Assembly (NCBI RefSeq): GCF_003315235.1
Contig: NZ_QNRU01000002.1
Location: 62,001 to 126,000, forward strand
DNA from: Neisseria gonorrhoeae
GTDB taxonomy: Bacteria > Pseudomonadota > Gammaproteobacteria > Burkholderiales > Neisseriaceae
Reading direction: 5' to 3'
Length of the DNA: 64,000 nucleotides
Shown: positions 37,908-48,096 of the stretch, one piece after another
Numbering within the stretch: position 1 is the first letter of the stretch
Layout: every line of letters starts with the position of its first letter
Notes under the pieces: generated by a model
Seen by the model: only the letters and a program-made list of their open reading frames with translations
What the model was told of the DNA's origin: nothing
Databases searched by the model: none
Made by a program: the position numbers and the translations under genes

Positions 37908-39803
37908 ATGACCCACATGATTTACCCCAAAACCTACGATGTCATCGTCGTCGGCGGCGGACACGCCGGCACGGAAGCCGCGCTTGCCGCCGCCCGTATG
38001 GGCGCGCAGACGCTTTTGCTCACACACAATATCGAAACGCTCGGACAAATGTCGTGCAACCCCTCTATCGGCGGCATCGGCAAAGGGCATTTGGTACGCG
38101 AACTCGACGCGCTCGGCGGCGCAATGGCGTTGGCAACCGACAAATCAGGTATCCAATTCCGCCGCCTGAACGCCAGCAAAGGCGCGGCAGTACGAGCCAC
38201 GCGCTCGCAGGCAGACCGCATCCTGTATAAAGCCTCCATCCGCGAAATGTTGGAAAACCAAGAAAACCTCGACCTTTTCCAACAAGCCGTCGAAGACGTA
38301 ACACTCGAGGGCGAACGCATCAGCGGCGTGATCACCGCGATGGGCGCGGAGTTTAAAGCACGCGCCGTGGTGCTGACCGCAGGCACGTTCTTGTCCGGCA
38401 AAATCCACATCGGTTTGGAAAACTACGAAGGCGGCCGCGCCGGCGACCCAGCCGCCAAATCGCTCGGCGGACGTTTGCGCGAATTGAAGCTGCCGCAAGG
38501 CCGTCTGAAAACCGGCACGCCGCCGCGTATTGACGGACGCACGATTGACTTTTCCCAACTCACCGAACAGCCCGGCGACACGCCCGTTCCCGTCATGTCC
38601 GTGCGCGGCAACGCCGAAATGCACCCGCGCCAAGTGTCCTGCTGGATTACGCATACCAACACGCAAACCCACGACATCATCCGCTCAGGCTTCGACCGCA
38701 GCCCGATGTTTACCGGCAAAATCGAAGGCGTGGGTCCGCGTTATTGTCCGTCTATCGAAGACAAAATCAACCGCTTCGCCGACAAAGACAGCCACCAGAT
38801 TTTCCTCGAACCCGAAGGTCTGACCACGCACGAATACTACCCCAACGGTATCTCCACCAGCCTGCCGTTCGACATCCAAATCGCGCTCGTGCGCAGTATG
38901 AAGGGTCTTGAAAACACCCATATCCTGCGCCCCGGCTACGCCATCGAATACGACTACTTCGATCCGCGCAACCTCAAAGCAAGCCTCGAAACCAAAACCA
39001 TTGAGGGACTGTTTTTCGCCGGGCAAATCAACGGCACGACAGGCTATGAAGAAGCCGCCGCGCAAGGATTGCTGGCGGGCGCGAACGCCGTGCAATACGT
39101 CCGCGGACAAGATCCGCTCCTGCTGCGCCGCGAACAAGCCTACCTCGGCGTATTGGTGGACGACCTCATCACCAAAGGCCTGAACGAACCTTACCGGATG
39201 TTTACCAGCCGCGCCGAATACCGCCTGCAACTCAGGGAAGACAACGCCGATATGCGCCTGACCGAAGACGGCTACAAAATCGGCTTGGTGGGTGAAGCGC
39301 AATGGCGCATGTTCAACGAAAAACGCGAAGCCGTCGAACGCGAAATCCAACGTTTGAAAACAACGTGGTACACGCCGCAAAAACTCGCCGAAGACGAACA
39401 AATCCGCGTGTTCGGACAAAAACTCAGCCGCGAAGCCAACCTGCACGATTTGTTACGCCGCCCGAACCTCGATTACGCCGCGCTGATGACGCTCGAAGGC
39501 GCGATGCCGTCTGAAAACCTCTCTGCCGAAGTCATCGAGCAAGTCGAAATCCAAGTCAAATACCAAGGCTATATCGACCGCCAAAACGAAGAAATCGACA
39601 GCCGCCGCGACATCGAAACCTTAAAGCTGCCCGACGGCATCGATTACGGCAGAGTCAAAGGCTTGTCGGCCGAAGTGCAACAAAAGCTCAACCAGCACAA
39701 ACCCGAAACCGTCGGGCAGGCAAGCCGCATTTCCGGCGTTACGCCTGCCGCCGTCGCACTGCTGATGGTGCATTTGAAGCGCGGGTTTAAAGACGCGAAA
39801 TAA
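37908..39803 (+). CDS. mnmG: tRNA modification enzyme MnmG (GidA)
   Basis: MnmG works with MnmE to put the carboxymethylaminomethyl group on wobble U34 of several tRNAs, using FAD. The product (631 residues from this ATG, or 628 from the ATG at 37917) begins with the FAD motif [14 protein letters not shown] and has [13 protein letters not shown] shortly after. An uptake sequence at about 39503 lies in-frame and encodes M-P-S-E-N. The start choice between the two ATGs is uncertain. rnhB follows after a hairpin. Confidence 0.95.
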   Translation: MTHMIYPKTYDVIVVGGGHAGTEAALAAARMGAQTLLLTHNIETLGQMSCNPSIGGIGKGHLVRELDALGGAMALATDKSGIQFRRLNASKGAAVRATRSQADRILYKASIREMLENQENLDLFQQAVEDVTLEGERISGVITAMGAEFKARAVVLTAGTFLSGKIHIGLENYEGGRAGDPAAKSLGGRLRELKLPQGRLKTGTPPRIDGRTIDFSQLTEQPGDTPVPVMSVRGNAEMHPRQVSCWITHTNTQTHDIIRSGFDRSPMFTGKIEGVGPRYCPSIEDKINRFADKDSHQIFLEPEGLTTHEYYPNGISTSLPFDIQIALVRSMKGLENTHILRPGYAIEYDYFDPRNLKASLETKTIEGLFFAGQINGTTGYEEAAAQGLLAGANAVQYVRGQDPLLLRREQAYLGVLVDDLITKGLNEPYRMFTSRAEYRLQLREDNADMRLTEDGYKIGLVGEAQWRMFNEKREAVEREIQRLKTTWYTPQKLAEDEQIRVFGQKLSREANLHDLLRRPNLDYAALMTLEGAMPSENLSAEVIEQVEIQVKYQGYIDRQNEEIDSRRDIETLKLPDGIDYGRVKGLSAEVQQKLNQHKPETVGQASRISGVTPAAVALLMVHLKRGFKDAK

Positions 39804-39810
39804 ACACATC

Positions 39811-39852
39811 GGTACGATGCCGTCTGAAACCATTTTCAGACGGCATCGTACC
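39811..39852. terminator. Extended DUS-pair hairpin after mnmG
   Basis: GGTACGATGCC...GGCATCGTACC lengthens the uptake-sequence stem (39817-39828 and 39835-39846). Confidence 0.8.
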
Positions 39853-39870
39853 ATCCCGACAGGAAACATC

Positions 39871-40455
39871 ATGCACATACTGACCGCCGGCGTGGACGAG
39901 GCAGGACGCGGACCTTTGGTCGGCAGCGTGTTTGCCGCCGCCGTCATCCTTCCGGAAACATTCGACCTGCCCGGACTGACCGACTCCAAAAAACTCAGCG
40001 AGAAAAAACGCGACGCGCTTGCCGAAATGATTAAAGAACAGGCGGTCGCGTGGCACGTCGCCGCCTCCACGCCCGAAGAAATCGCAAGCCTCAACATCCT
40101 GCACGCCACCATGCTCGCCATGAAACGTGCCGTTTACGGTTTGGCTGCGCGTCCCGAAAAAATATTCATCGACGGCAACCGCATTCCCGAACATTTGGGC
40201 ATCCCTGCCGAAGCAGTCGTCAAAGGCGACAGCAAAATCATCGAAATCTCCGCCGCATCCGTTTTGGCAAAGACCGCACGCGATGCGGAAATGTACGCAC
40301 TGGCGCAACGCCGTCCCCAATACGGTTTCGACAAACACAAAGGTTACGGCACAAAGCAGCATCTGGAAGCCCTCAAACAATACGGCGTGCTGCCCGAACA
40401 CCGCCGCGACTTCGCCCCCGTCAGAAACCTGCTCGCGCAGCAGGCCTTGTTTTAA
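39871..40455 (+). CDS. rnhB: Ribonuclease HII
   Basis: RNase HII cuts RNA in RNA-DNA hybrids and at single ribonucleotides in DNA. The 194-residue product has the catalytic V-D-E-A-G-R-G-P-L at the N-terminus, T-D-S-K-K-L-S, I-D-G-N, and the basic K-G-Y-G-T-K-Q-H motif. The start M-H-I-L-T-A-G follows ACAGGAA. Confidence 0.96.
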   Translation: MHILTAGVDEAGRGPLVGSVFAAAVILPETFDLPGLTDSKKLSEKKRDALAEMIKEQAVAWHVAASTPEEIASLNILHATMLAMKRAVYGLAARPEKIFIDGNRIPEHLGIPAEAVVKGDSKIIEISAASVLAKTARDAEMYALAQRRPQYGFDKHKGYGTKQHLEALKQYGVLPEHRRDFAPVRNLLAQQALF

Positions 40456-40463
40456 ACCGGCAC

Positions 40464-40495
40464 AAAAATGCCGTCTGAACTTCAGACGGCATTTC
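40464..40495. terminator. DUS-pair hairpin after rnhB
   Basis: Direct (40468-40479) and inverse (40481-40492) uptake sequences are separated by only one base. Confidence 0.7.
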
Positions 40496-40529
40496 CAGCA
40501 TCGCAACTTCAAAGAGAAAGAACCCAAAC

Positions 40530-40954
40530 CGTCATTCCCCCGCAGGCGGTAATTTAGTTTTTTGGGTTTCAGTTGTTTTTAAGTTTCGGGAAACTTCCCA
40601 ACCGTCATTCCCGCGAAAAACAGAAAATCAAAAAAACCTAAAATCCGTCATTCCCGCGCAGGCGGGAATCCAATCCGTCCGGTTTCCGTTTTTTTTTTGA
40701 ATTTCAGGTAACTTCCAAACCGCCATTCCCGCAAAAGCGGGAATCTAGAAACTCAAAGCTGCAAGAATTTATCAAAAATGACTGAAACTCAAAAAACCGG
40801 ATTCCCGCGAAAACAGGAATCCGGAGTCTCAGGGTTGGAAAAACCGTTTTTCCCGATAAGTTTCCGTACCGACAGACCTAGATTCCCGCCTGCACGGGAA
40901 TGACGATATTTCAGTTTTGTGTTTTTGATTTTTTTGTTTTTGCGGGAATGACGA
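40530..40954. repeat. Mosaic of dRS3/NIME units
   Basis: dRS3 units lie at 40650-40669, 40725-40744 and 40882-40901, with a degenerate unit at 40801-40820 and half units nearby. A T10 run occurs near 40689. No gene is seen in 40496-41200. Confidence 0.85.
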
Positions 40955-41108
40955 TATAGCGGATTAACAAAAATCAGGACAAGGCGGCGGGCCGCAGACA
41001 GTACAGATAGTACGGAACCGGTTCGCCTGGTGCTTGGGCACCTTAGGGAACCGTTCCCTTTGAGCCGGGGCGGGGCAACGCCGTACCGGTTTTTGTTAAT
41101 CCGCTATA
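40955..41108. repeat. Correia element (154 bp), variant termini
   Basis: The ends read TATAGCGGATTAAC and its inverse, a C variant of the usual TATAGTGG. The flanking sequence AATGACGATAT occurs on both sides. Confidence 0.9.
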
Positions 41109-41200
41109 AATGACGATATTAAGTATTTTTATTTTAATCCGCCATATTAACGCACCCGGCCAAACAGCATAAAGGCACGGGCAGCCCGATTTGGATTGAC

Positions 41201-41974
41201 CTATTTCCCCGACACCCTCGCCGCCAGCTCGTCCGCCAAGGCAAGATACGCCTTGGCACCCTTTGCCTGCGCGTCGTAAGCCATAACCGGCATACCGTGG
41301 CTCGGCGCTTCCGCAAGGCGGATATTGCGCGGGATGGCGGTTTCAAAAAGCAAATCCCCGAAATGGCTGCGCAACTGTTCGCTGACTTCGGCAACCAGCC
41401 TGCTGCGGCTGTCGTACATCGTGCGCACGATGCCCGTGATGTCCAAATCGGGATTGACCGCCTGACGGATTTTGCGCACGGTCGCAATCAAATCGGAAAT
41501 CCCTTCCAGCGCGTAATATTCGCACAACATCGGCACAATCACGCCCCCCGCCGCCACCAAGCCGTTAAGCGTCAACAGCGTCAGCGAAGGCGGACAGTCG
41601 ATCAGGATAAAGTCGTAATCTTCCGCCACTGCCTTGAGCGCGTTTTTCAAACGCACTTCCCGGGCGATTTCCTGCACCAGCTCGATTTCCGCACCGGCCA
41701 GCGCGCGGTTCGCACCCAGCACAGCGTATCCGCCCTCTTTGCTGCGTACCGCCGCCGACTGCACGTCCGCATCGCCCAATAAGACCTGATAAACGCCGGA
41801 CTGCAAACCCGCCTTGTCGATGCCGCTGCCCGTCGTCGCATTGCCCTGCGGATCCAAATCGACCACCAGCACGCGTTTGCCGCGCGATGCCAGCGAAGCC
41901 GCCAAATTTACCGTCGTCGTCGTTTTGCCCACACCGCCCTTCTGATTGGCGATGGCAAGGATGTTCGCACTCAT
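41201..41974 (-). CDS. parA: ParA/Soj chromosome-partition ATPase
   Basis: ParA is the nucleoid-binding ATPase that moves ParB-parS complexes. The 257-residue product has the deviant Walker A K-G-G-V-G-K-T-T-T-T-V-N-L near residue 12-24 and I-D-C-P-P-S-L as Walker B. It lies 99 bases downstream of rsmG on the same strand, a common pairing. No parB gene follows; downstream sequence is repeats, so parB must be elsewhere. Confidence 0.94.
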   Translation of the reverse strand: MSANILAIANQKGGVGKTTTTVNLAASLASRGKRVLVVDLDPQGNATTGSGIDKAGLQSGVYQVLLGDADVQSAAVRSKEGGYAVLGANRALAGAEIELVQEIAREVRLKNALKAVAEDYDFILIDCPPSLTLLTLNGLVAAGGVIVPMLCEYYALEGISDLIATVRKIRQAVNPDLDITGIVRTMYDSRSRLVAEVSEQLRSHFGDLLFETAIPRNIRLAEAPSHGMPVMAYDAQAKGAKAYLALADELAARVSGK

Positions 41975-42073
41975 GTCCCGCCCGTGTCCCGTCTGATGTT
42001 GAAAAAAAGAAAAACAGTGCGGAATTTTACCTTTATCCGCACAAAAAAGGTATTCATGCCGTCTGAAGCGCGC

Positions 42074-42697
42074 TCAACGCTTGCTCAGGATGACGATATG
42101 GCGTTCCGCATCCAAGCCCGGCACGTCGAGCCTTTGGACTTTTTCGACGCACACATCCTGCGGCAGGCGGCCGATTTCCCCCTGCGGATATACGCCCTTC
42201 ATCGCCGCCCAGTAGCCGCCGTCTTTCAACAGGTGCGCCGTCCACGACACAAAATCCGCCAGTTCCGCAAACGCACGGCTGGTAACCACGTCGGCACGCA
42301 CGTCCGAAACCGCCTCCACGCGCCCCGACACCACGCGCACATTGTCCAACCCCAACTCGATAGCCGCCTGCCGCAAAAAAGCCGTTTTCTTCGTATTCGC
42401 ATCCAACAAGGTTATCTGCACATCCGGACGGCACACCGCCGCCGGAATGCCGGGCTGGCCGCCGCCCGAACCGACATCCAGCATCGTCTGTGCGCCTTCG
42501 ATATAGGGCAGCAGCGTCAGGCTGTCCAAAAGATGATGGACAATCATTTTTTCCTCGTCGCGCAGGGCGGTCAGATTGTAGGTTTTGTTCCACTTTTTCA
42601 ACAAATCCACATAGGCCAAAAGCCTGTCCTGCGCCGTTTCCGAAATATCCGGCCCCATCGCGGCAATGCCTGCACGCAGGCGTTCTTTACGTTCCAT
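42074..42697 (-). CDS. rsmG: 16S rRNA m7G527 methyltransferase RsmG (GidB)
   Basis: RsmG methylates G527 of 16S rRNA. The 207-residue product has the AdoMet motif M-L-D-V-G-S-G-G-G-Q-P-G-I-P and V-T-S-R-A-F-A in the second half, both family hallmarks. It starts M-E-R-K-E-R-L-R-A-G and precedes parA. An uptake-sequence hairpin at 42742-42779 separates it from the upstream membrane-protein gene. Confidence 0.95.
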   Translation of the reverse strand: MERKERLRAGIAAMGPDISETAQDRLLAYVDLLKKWNKTYNLTALRDEEKMIVHHLLDSLTLLPYIEGAQTMLDVGSGGGQPGIPAAVCRPDVQITLLDANTKKTAFLRQAAIELGLDNVRVVSGRVEAVSDVRADVVTSRAFAELADFVSWTAHLLKDGGYWAAMKGVYPQGEIGRLPQDVCVEKVQRLDVPGLDAERHIVILSKR

Positions 42698-42741
42698 ATC
42701 TGCTTCCTGTCCATATTCAGGCGTAATGTTAGCGGAAAAAC

Positions 42742-42779
42742 ATGCCGTCTGAAACCGCGTATCGGGTTTCAGACGGCAT
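42742..42779. terminator. DUS-pair hairpin upstream of rsmG
   Basis: An uptake sequence at 42742-42753 and its inverse at 42768-42779 follow the end of the membrane-protein gene read on the minus strand. Confidence 0.7.
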
Positions 42780-42791
42780 TTCCGTTCCGTC

Positions 42792-43271
42792 CTATTTTTT
42801 CCTGTGGAACACCACAGGCTGCACCGGCGCGCGCGTCAGGCGTTTCGGCAGCGTCAGCATAGACACCAGCCACACGGCAAACGCATATTCCGACACCGCC
42901 TCCCCGCTCAGCCCGCCCAAGGCGGCACTGCCCAACAACAGCTTGAAAATCCAAGCCACCGCCGCGCAAGCCGCCACGCCCGACAGAAACAGCGCGTAAC
43001 GCGAATGCCGCCGCATCATCTTTTTGTACGCCAGTTTCGTCAGGCCCGCCGACACAACCACATTCAAAAACGCAAGCACACCGAACACAAACCAAACAGT
43101 GCCGTCCCAACCGCCACGCCGGCCGAATCCGCCGTCCGACACCGACACCAGCAGCCCCGCCCGTCCGAACGCACATGCAAAGGCATCATGCACCGCCAAC
43201 GCAAACGGCAGCGTCAAAAACACCAGCCCCGCAAACAGGGTCGCATAAGGATATTTCTCGTTCACAAACAT
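42792..43271 (-). CDS. Hypothetical inner-membrane protein (159 aa)
   Basis: I do not recognise the family. The product starts M-F-V-N-E-K-Y-P-Y-A-T-L-F and has four hydrophobic segments (about residues 11-30, 55-78, 92-115, 125-140), with a basic loop K-K-M-M-R-R-H-S-R before the third. It ends V-V-F-H-R-K-K. The start is chosen because the longer frame runs through unlikely coding sequence toward tRNA-Thr. It is divergent from that tRNA. Confidence 0.7.
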   Translation of the reverse strand: MFVNEKYPYATLFAGLVFLTLPFALAVHDAFACAFGRAGLLVSVSDGGFGRRGGWDGTVWFVFGVLAFLNVVVSAGLTKLAYKKMMRRHSRYALFLSGVAACAAVAWIFKLLLGSAALGGLSGEAVSEYAFAVWLVSMLTLPKRLTRAPVQPVVFHRKK

Positions 43272-43377
43272 CGCCGTCCCCCCTCTTCCGAAGCAGGCCG
43301 CATTATACCGCGCACCGCCTTGCCGCCCGCCCGAAAAGTTGCACAAACAACCGTTTATATATATCATAACGAAAAAC

Positions 43378-43453
43378 GCCGGTGTAGCTCAGTCGGTAGA
43401 GCAGCGCATTCGTAACGCGAAGGTCGGGGGTTCGATTCCCTTCTCCGGCACCA
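43378..43453 (+). tRNA. tRNA-Thr (CGT)
   Basis: A 76-nt cloverleaf begins GCCGGTGTAGCTCAG, has loop T-T-C-G-T-A-A (anticodon CGT) and an encoded CCA. The top anticodon-stem pair next to the loop is an A-C mismatch. Confidence 0.93.
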
Positions 43454-43458
43454 ATACC

Positions 43459-43494
43459 AAGCACAGACCCTCCCTCGGGAAGCCTGTGCTTTTT
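43459..43494 (+). terminator. Terminator of tRNA-Thr
   Basis: AAGCACAG pairs with CTGTGCTT, followed by T residues. Confidence 0.8.
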
Positions 43495-43522
43495 CACATT
43501 TCCGCTTCAGACGGCATCCGAT

Positions 43523-44650
43523 ATGAACTCCTCGCAACGCAAACGCCTTTCCGGCCGCTGGCTCAACTCCTACGAACGCTACCGCCACCGCCGCCTCATA
43601 CATGCCGTGCGGCTCGGCGGAGCCGTCCTGTTCGCCACCGCACTCGCCCGGCTACTCCACCTCCAACACGGCGAATGGATAGGGATGACCGTCTTCGTCG
43701 TCCTCGGCATGCTCCAGTTCCAAGGCGCGATTTACTCCAAGGCGGTGGAACGTATGCTCGGTACGGTCATCGGGCTGGGCGCGGGTTTGGGCGTTTTATG
43801 GCTGAACCAGCATTATTTCCACGGCAACCTCCTCTTCTACCTGACCATCGGCACGGCAAGCGCACTGGCCGGCTGGGCGGCGGTCGGCAAAAACGGCTAC
43901 GTCCCTATGCTGGCGGGGCTGACGATGTGCATGCTCATCGGCGACAACGGCAGCGAATGGCTCGACAGCGGCCTGATGCGCGCGATGAACGTCCTCATCG
44001 GCGCCGCCATCGCCATTGCCGCCGCCAAACTGCTGCCGCTGAAATCCACACTGATGTGGCGTTTCATGCTTGCCGACAACCTGGCCGACTGCAGCAAAAT
44101 GATTGCCGAAATCAGCAACGGCAGGCGTATGACGCGCGAACGTTTGGAGCAGAATATGGTCAAAATGCGCCAAATCAACGCACGCATGGTCAAAAGCCGC
44201 AGCCACCTCGCCGCCACATCGGGCGAAAGCCGCATCAGCCCCTCCATGATGGAAGCCATGCAGCACGCCCACCGCAAAATCGTCAACACCACCGAGCTGC
44301 TCCTGACCACCGCCGCCAAGCTGCAATCTCCCAAACTCAACGGCAGCGAAATCCGGCTGCTCGACCGCCACTTCACACTGCTCCAAACCGACCTGCAACA
44401 AACCGCCGCCCTCATCAACGGCAGACACGCCCGCCGCATCCGCATCGACACCGCCATCAACCCCGAACTGGAAGCCCTCGCCGAACACCTCCACTACCAA
44501 TGGCAGGGCTTCCTCTGGCTCAGCACCAATATGCGTCAGGAAATTTCCGCCCTCGTCATCCTGCTGCAACGCACCCGCCGCAAATGGCTGGATGCCCACG
44601 AACGCCAACACCTGCGCCAAAGCCTGCTTGAAACACGGGAACACGGCTGA
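43523..44650 (+). CDS. FUSC-family membrane protein
   Basis: The 375-residue product has a hydrophobic N-terminal half with about six helices, including G-M-T-V-F-V-V-L and the G-T-V-I-G-L-G-A-G-L region after an A-V-E-R-M-L turn. The C-terminal half is soluble, helical and charged. This matches the FUSC family (fusaric acid resistance/aromatic acid exporter-like). No substrate can be given. Family and topology are seen; function is inferred. A hairpin at 44661-44700 follows. Confidence 0.82.
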   Translation: MNSSQRKRLSGRWLNSYERYRHRRLIHAVRLGGAVLFATALARLLHLQHGEWIGMTVFVVLGMLQFQGAIYSKAVERMLGTVIGLGAGLGVLWLNQHYFHGNLLFYLTIGTASALAGWAAVGKNGYVPMLAGLTMCMLIGDNGSEWLDSGLMRAMNVLIGAAIAIAAAKLLPLKSTLMWRFMLADNLADCSKMIAEISNGRRMTRERLEQNMVKMRQINARMVKSRSHLAATSGESRISPSMMEAMQHAHRKIVNTTELLLTTAAKLQSPKLNGSEIRLLDRHFTLLQTDLQQTAALINGRHARRIRIDTAINPELEALAEHLHYQWQGFLWLSTNMRQEISALVILLQRTRRKWLDAHERQHLRQSLLETREHG

Positions 44651-44660
44651 CGGCCGGACA

Positions 44661-44700
44661 CGATGCCGTCTGAAACGCCTGCCGCTTCAGACGGCATCGG
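44661..44700. terminator. DUS-pair hairpin after FUSC gene
   Basis: An uptake sequence at 44663-44674 pairs with its inverse at 44686-44697. Confidence 0.75.
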
Positions 44701-44723
44701 TCCGATAAACACCCTGACGGTTT

Positions 44724-44732
44724 TGCTATAAT
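44724..44732 (+). promoter_or_regulatory. Extended -10 of the NgoPII operon
   Basis: TGCTATAAT (hexamer at 44727-44732) lies 27 bases before the endonuclease ATG. Confidence 0.6.
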
Positions 44733-44758
44733 CTGCCGCAAAACCCCAAGGAAAAACC

Positions 44759-45596
44759 ATGAACATTATCGATGCCATCATCAATTTGGCTAACAACCCT
44801 GTTGTCGGGGTCGAATCCCATTCTCAAAGCAACAATCGTGCCAATCAGGCAGGTGATGCTTTGGAAGAATATGTAAAAGACTTGTTTTCCGGCAGTTTCA
44901 ACCTAAATGAAACCCAACGCATAGCCCGACACGCAAAAGTATTCTCATATTTGGGCAACAACTCCAACCCTCCTGATGCCATGTTGCGAAACGGGGATGC
45001 CATCGAAGTTAAGAAAATTGAAAGTAAAGATTCCGCACTGGCGCTGAATAGCAGCCACCCAAAATCAAAGCTCTCTGTTGATGACAGCATGCTTACAAAA
45101 GCCTGCAAAGATGCGGAAAAATGGGAAGAGAAAGACATTATCTATAATTGTCGGCGTCGTTGACAAAAAGAAAAACCTCAAACACTTGGCAATGGTTTAC
45201 GGAATCGACTACTGCGCCGATGCCGAATGCTATTTGAAGATAAAAAATCAAATTAAGGAAGGAATCGGCAACATCGGCGGCATACAGTTTGCAGAAACCA
45301 AAGAGCTGGGCAGGGTCAACCGCATTGATCCGCTCAACATAACTTATCTGAGAGTACGGGGTATGTGGGGAATCGAAAATCCATGGTTTGTCTTCAACTA
45401 TATTTACCAACGGAATATGGAAAAAAGTTTCAATTTCATGGCCATTATCAACGAAGACAAATGGAACAGTTTTAACAATACAGACAAGCTGCTTGCCATA
45501 CAGGATTCCAAACTGGCCATTTCCGACATTAAAATTAAAAATCCCAACAACCCGGCGCGATTAAGAAATGCAAAACTCATCACCTACCACTTATAA
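44759..45596 (+). pseudogene. NgoPII-type restriction endonuclease, frameshifted
   Basis: The gene encodes an endonuclease of the NgoPII family, which cuts GGCC. The first frame reads M-N-I-I-D-A-I-I-N-L to codon about 129 and then ends at 45163 after a short wrong tail. The rest, starting I-V-G-V-V-D-K-K-K and ending K-L-I-T-Y-H-L, is in the next frame to 45596. One extra A at 45146-45147 explains this: TATAATTGTC in place of an expected TATATTGTC. The full product would be 278 residues. With the change the enzyme should be inactive unless the ribosome slips or the base is a sequencing error. Confidence 0.9.
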
Positions 45597-45600
45597 TCCT

Positions 45601-46593
45601 ATGAAAATCATTAGTTTGTTTAGCGGTTGCGGCGGTTTGGATTTGGGTTTCGAAAAAGCGGGATTTGAAATCCCCGCCGCCAACGAATACGATAAAACCA
45701 TTTGGGCAACCTTCAAGGCAAACCATCCAAAGACCCATTTGATAGAAGGCGATATACGCAAGATTAAAGAAGAAGATTTCCCTGAAGAAATCGACGGGAT
45801 TATCGGCGGCCCACCCTGCCAGTCTTGGTCTGAAGCGGGAGCTTTGCGCGGCATCGACGATGCGCGCGGACAGTTGTTTTTCGACTACATCCGTATTTTG
45901 AAAAGCAAACAGCCAAAATTCTTTTTAGCGGAAAACGTCAGCGGAATGCTGGCAAACCGCCACAACGGAGCCGTACAAAACCTGCTGAAAATGTTTGACG
46001 GATGCGGATACGACGTAACCTTGACTATGGCCAACGCCAAAGACTACGGTGTAGCACAGGAACGCAAAAGGGTCTTCTACATCGGTTTCCGTAAAGACTT
46101 GGAAATAAAATTTTCTTTTCCAAAAGGTTCGACGGTCGAAGACAAAGACAAGATTACATTGAAAGACGTTATTTGGGATTTGCAGGACACAGCCGTACCT
46201 TCCGCCCCGCAAAACAAGACCAACCCCGACGCAGTCAACAACAACGAATATTTTACCGGCAGTTTTTCCCCTATTTTTATGAGCCGGAACCGAGTTAAAG
46301 CGTGGGATGAACAGGGTTTTACCGTCCAAGCTTCAGGCAGGCAGTGCCAACTGCACCCGCAAGCCCCAAAGATGGAAAAGCACGGGGCAAACGACTACCG
46401 TTTTGCTGCCGGCAAAGAAACACTATATCGGAGGATGACGGTACGCGAAGTCGCAAGAATCCAAGGCTTTCCCGACAACTTCAAATTCATCTATCAAAAT
46501 GTCAACGACGCATACAAAATGATTGGCAACGCCGTCCCCGTCAACCTTGCCTACGAAATTGCAGCGGCAATTAAAAAAACCCTAGAAAGGTGA
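45601..46593 (+). CDS. NgoPII-type DNA cytosine-5 methyltransferase (GGCC)
   Basis: This C5 methyltransferase should protect GGCC sites. The 330-residue product has motif [13 protein letters not shown], the catalytic Cys73 in [11 protein letters not shown] (motif VI), Q-E-R-K-R (motif VIII) and G-N-A-V-P (motif X). Its ATG is 4 bases after the endonuclease stop, a tight operon. It appears intact, so the cell should remain methylated although the endonuclease gene is broken. No uptake-sequence terminator follows it. Confidence 0.95.
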   Translation: MKIISLFSGCGGLDLGFEKAGFEIPAANEYDKTIWATFKANHPKTHLIEGDIRKIKEEDFPEEIDGIIGGPPCQSWSEAGALRGIDDARGQLFFDYIRILKSKQPKFFLAENVSGMLANRHNGAVQNLLKMFDGCGYDVTLTMANAKDYGVAQERKRVFYIGFRKDLEIKFSFPKGSTVEDKDKITLKDVIWDLQDTAVPSAPQNKTNPDAVNNNEYFTGSFSPIFMSRNRVKAWDEQGFTVQASGRQCQLHPQAPKMEKHGANDYRFAAGKETLYRRMTVREVARIQGFPDNFKFIYQNVNDAYKMIGNAVPVNLAYEIAAAIKKTLER

Positions 46594-46734
46594 AACACCC
46601 TTCCTACAGGCATCTGCCTTGTCGTCATGCCCGAATAACGGTACTATTCGCAGTTAACGGTCTTTATGCCGTCTGAACGGCTTGGAGCGCGTTCGAACGG
46701 CTGCCCGCCTACCTTATCTTACCGAAAGAACAAT

Positions 46735-47292
46735 ATGATCAACGATATTCAAAAAACAGCCGAAGGCAAGATGCAGCGTTCGGTCGAAGTACTGAAAGAA
46801 AATCTGGCGAAAGTGCGTACCGGCCGCGCGCATACCGGCCTGCTCGACCAAGTGGAAGTCGAATACTGGGGCAGCATGGTCCCCGTCAGCCAGGTTGCCA
46901 ACGTAACCCTTTTGGACGCGCGCACCATCGGCGTGAAACCGTTTGAGGGCAATATGGCGGCCAAAGTCGAGAAAGCCATCCGCGATTCAAACTTGGGACT
47001 GAACCCGGCAGCTGTCGGCGATTTGATCCGCGTGCCGATGCCCATGCTGACCGAGGAACGCCGCAAAAACCTGATTAAAGTCGTGCGCGGCGAGGCGGAA
47101 GAAGGACGCGTCTCTATCCGCAACGTGCGCCGCGATGCCAACGACCACATCAAAAAACTCCTCAAAGACAAAGAAATTTCCGAAGACGAGGCACGTCGCG
47201 GCGAAGAGGCGGTTCAAAAACTGACCGACAAGTACATTGCCGAAGCCGATAAGGTTTTGGCTGCCAAAGAAGAAGACCTGATGGCGGTTTAA
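46735..47292 (+). CDS. frr: Ribosome recycling factor
   Basis: Frr splits terminated ribosomes with EF-G. The 185-residue product has the family signature V-R-T-G-R-A-H around residue 27-33 and the late R-N-V-R-R-D-A-N-D segment. The start M-I-N-D-I-Q-K-T-A is chosen over an upstream ATG that would translate an uptake sequence. It begins the envelope-biogenesis cluster. Confidence 0.97.
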   Translation: MINDIQKTAEGKMQRSVEVLKENLAKVRTGRAHTGLLDQVEVEYWGSMVPVSQVANVTLLDARTIGVKPFEGNMAAKVEKAIRDSNLGLNPAAVGDLIRVPMPMLTEERRKNLIKVVRGEAEEGRVSIRNVRRDANDHIKKLLKDKEISEDEARRGEEAVQKLTDKYIAEADKVLAAKEEDLMAV

Positions 47293-47347
47293 ATCTCACG
47301 GCGCGGCGTTCAGACGGCATTTGAACGCCGAACCGCGAAAGGCAGAT

Positions 47348-48094
47348 ATGAAGAGCAGCACGCAGACCATTTTGGAACACACCGCCATCCCGAGGCACAT
47401 CGCCGTAATTATGGACGGCAACGGCCGTTGGGCGAAAAAACGTTTTCTCCCGCGTATAATGGGACACAAACGCGGCTTGGACGCGTTGGAAAATATGGTG
47501 AAGCATTGCGCCAAACTGGGCGTGCAATATCTGACCGTGTTTGCCTTTTCAACCGAAAACTGGCGTCGCCCCGAAGACGAAGTTTCGTTCCTGATGGGGC
47601 TGTTTTTACAGGCTTTGCAAAAACAGGTACGCCGCCTGCACGAAAACAATATGCGCCTGAAAATATTGGGCAGCCGCGAACGCTTTAATCGGCAGATTCT
47701 GCAAGGTATCGAAGAGGCGGAAGCCTTGACGGCAAATAATACCGGTCTGACCCTGAGCATTGCTGCGGATTACGGCGGCCGCTGGGATATTTTGCAGGCG
47801 GCAAACAAACTGATTGCCGAAGGCGTATCCGAGATTACGGAAGACACGCTGGCCAAACACTTGATGCTGGGCGACGCGCCGGAACCGGATTTGTTCATCC
47901 GCACGGGCGGAGAAACGCGCATCAGCAATTTCCTGCTCTGGCAGATGGCGTATGCAGAACTGTATTTCACCGACATCCTGTGGCCCGATTTCGACGAAAC
48001 CGCCTTAGATGCCGCCGTCGCTTCGTTCCAAAAACGCGAACGGCGGTTCGGACGCACTTCCGAGCAACTGCCTATCGGACAGCAAAGGAACTGA
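47348..48094 (+). CDS. uppS: Undecaprenyl diphosphate synthase
   Basis: UppS makes the C55 lipid carrier for peptidoglycan. The 248-residue product has the family motifs V-I-M-D-G-N-G-R-W-A-K (with the catalytic Asp), H-K-R-G and R-T-G-G-E-T-R-I-S-N-F-L-L-W. It starts M-K-S-S-T-Q-T and ends 2 bases before cdsA, so the two are co-translated or nearly so. Confidence 0.97.
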   Translation: MKSSTQTILEHTAIPRHIAVIMDGNGRWAKKRFLPRIMGHKRGLDALENMVKHCAKLGVQYLTVFAFSTENWRRPEDEVSFLMGLFLQALQKQVRRLHENNMRLKILGSRERFNRQILQGIEEAEALTANNTGLTLSIAADYGGRWDILQAANKLIAEGVSEITEDTLAKHLMLGDAPEPDLFIRTGGETRISNFLLWQMAYAELYFTDILWPDFDETALDAAVASFQKRERRFGRTSEQLPIGQQRN

Positions 48095-48096
48095 AT

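Noticed and set aside
40689-40698. T10 tract as a phase-variation site
   Set aside because: It lies in repeat DNA far from any gene start, so it has no visible target.
40530-40954. CRISPR-like array
   Set aside because: The repeated ATTCCC-N8-GGGAAT units are irregularly spaced, face both ways and the spacers are related to each other. They are dRS3/NIME repeats.
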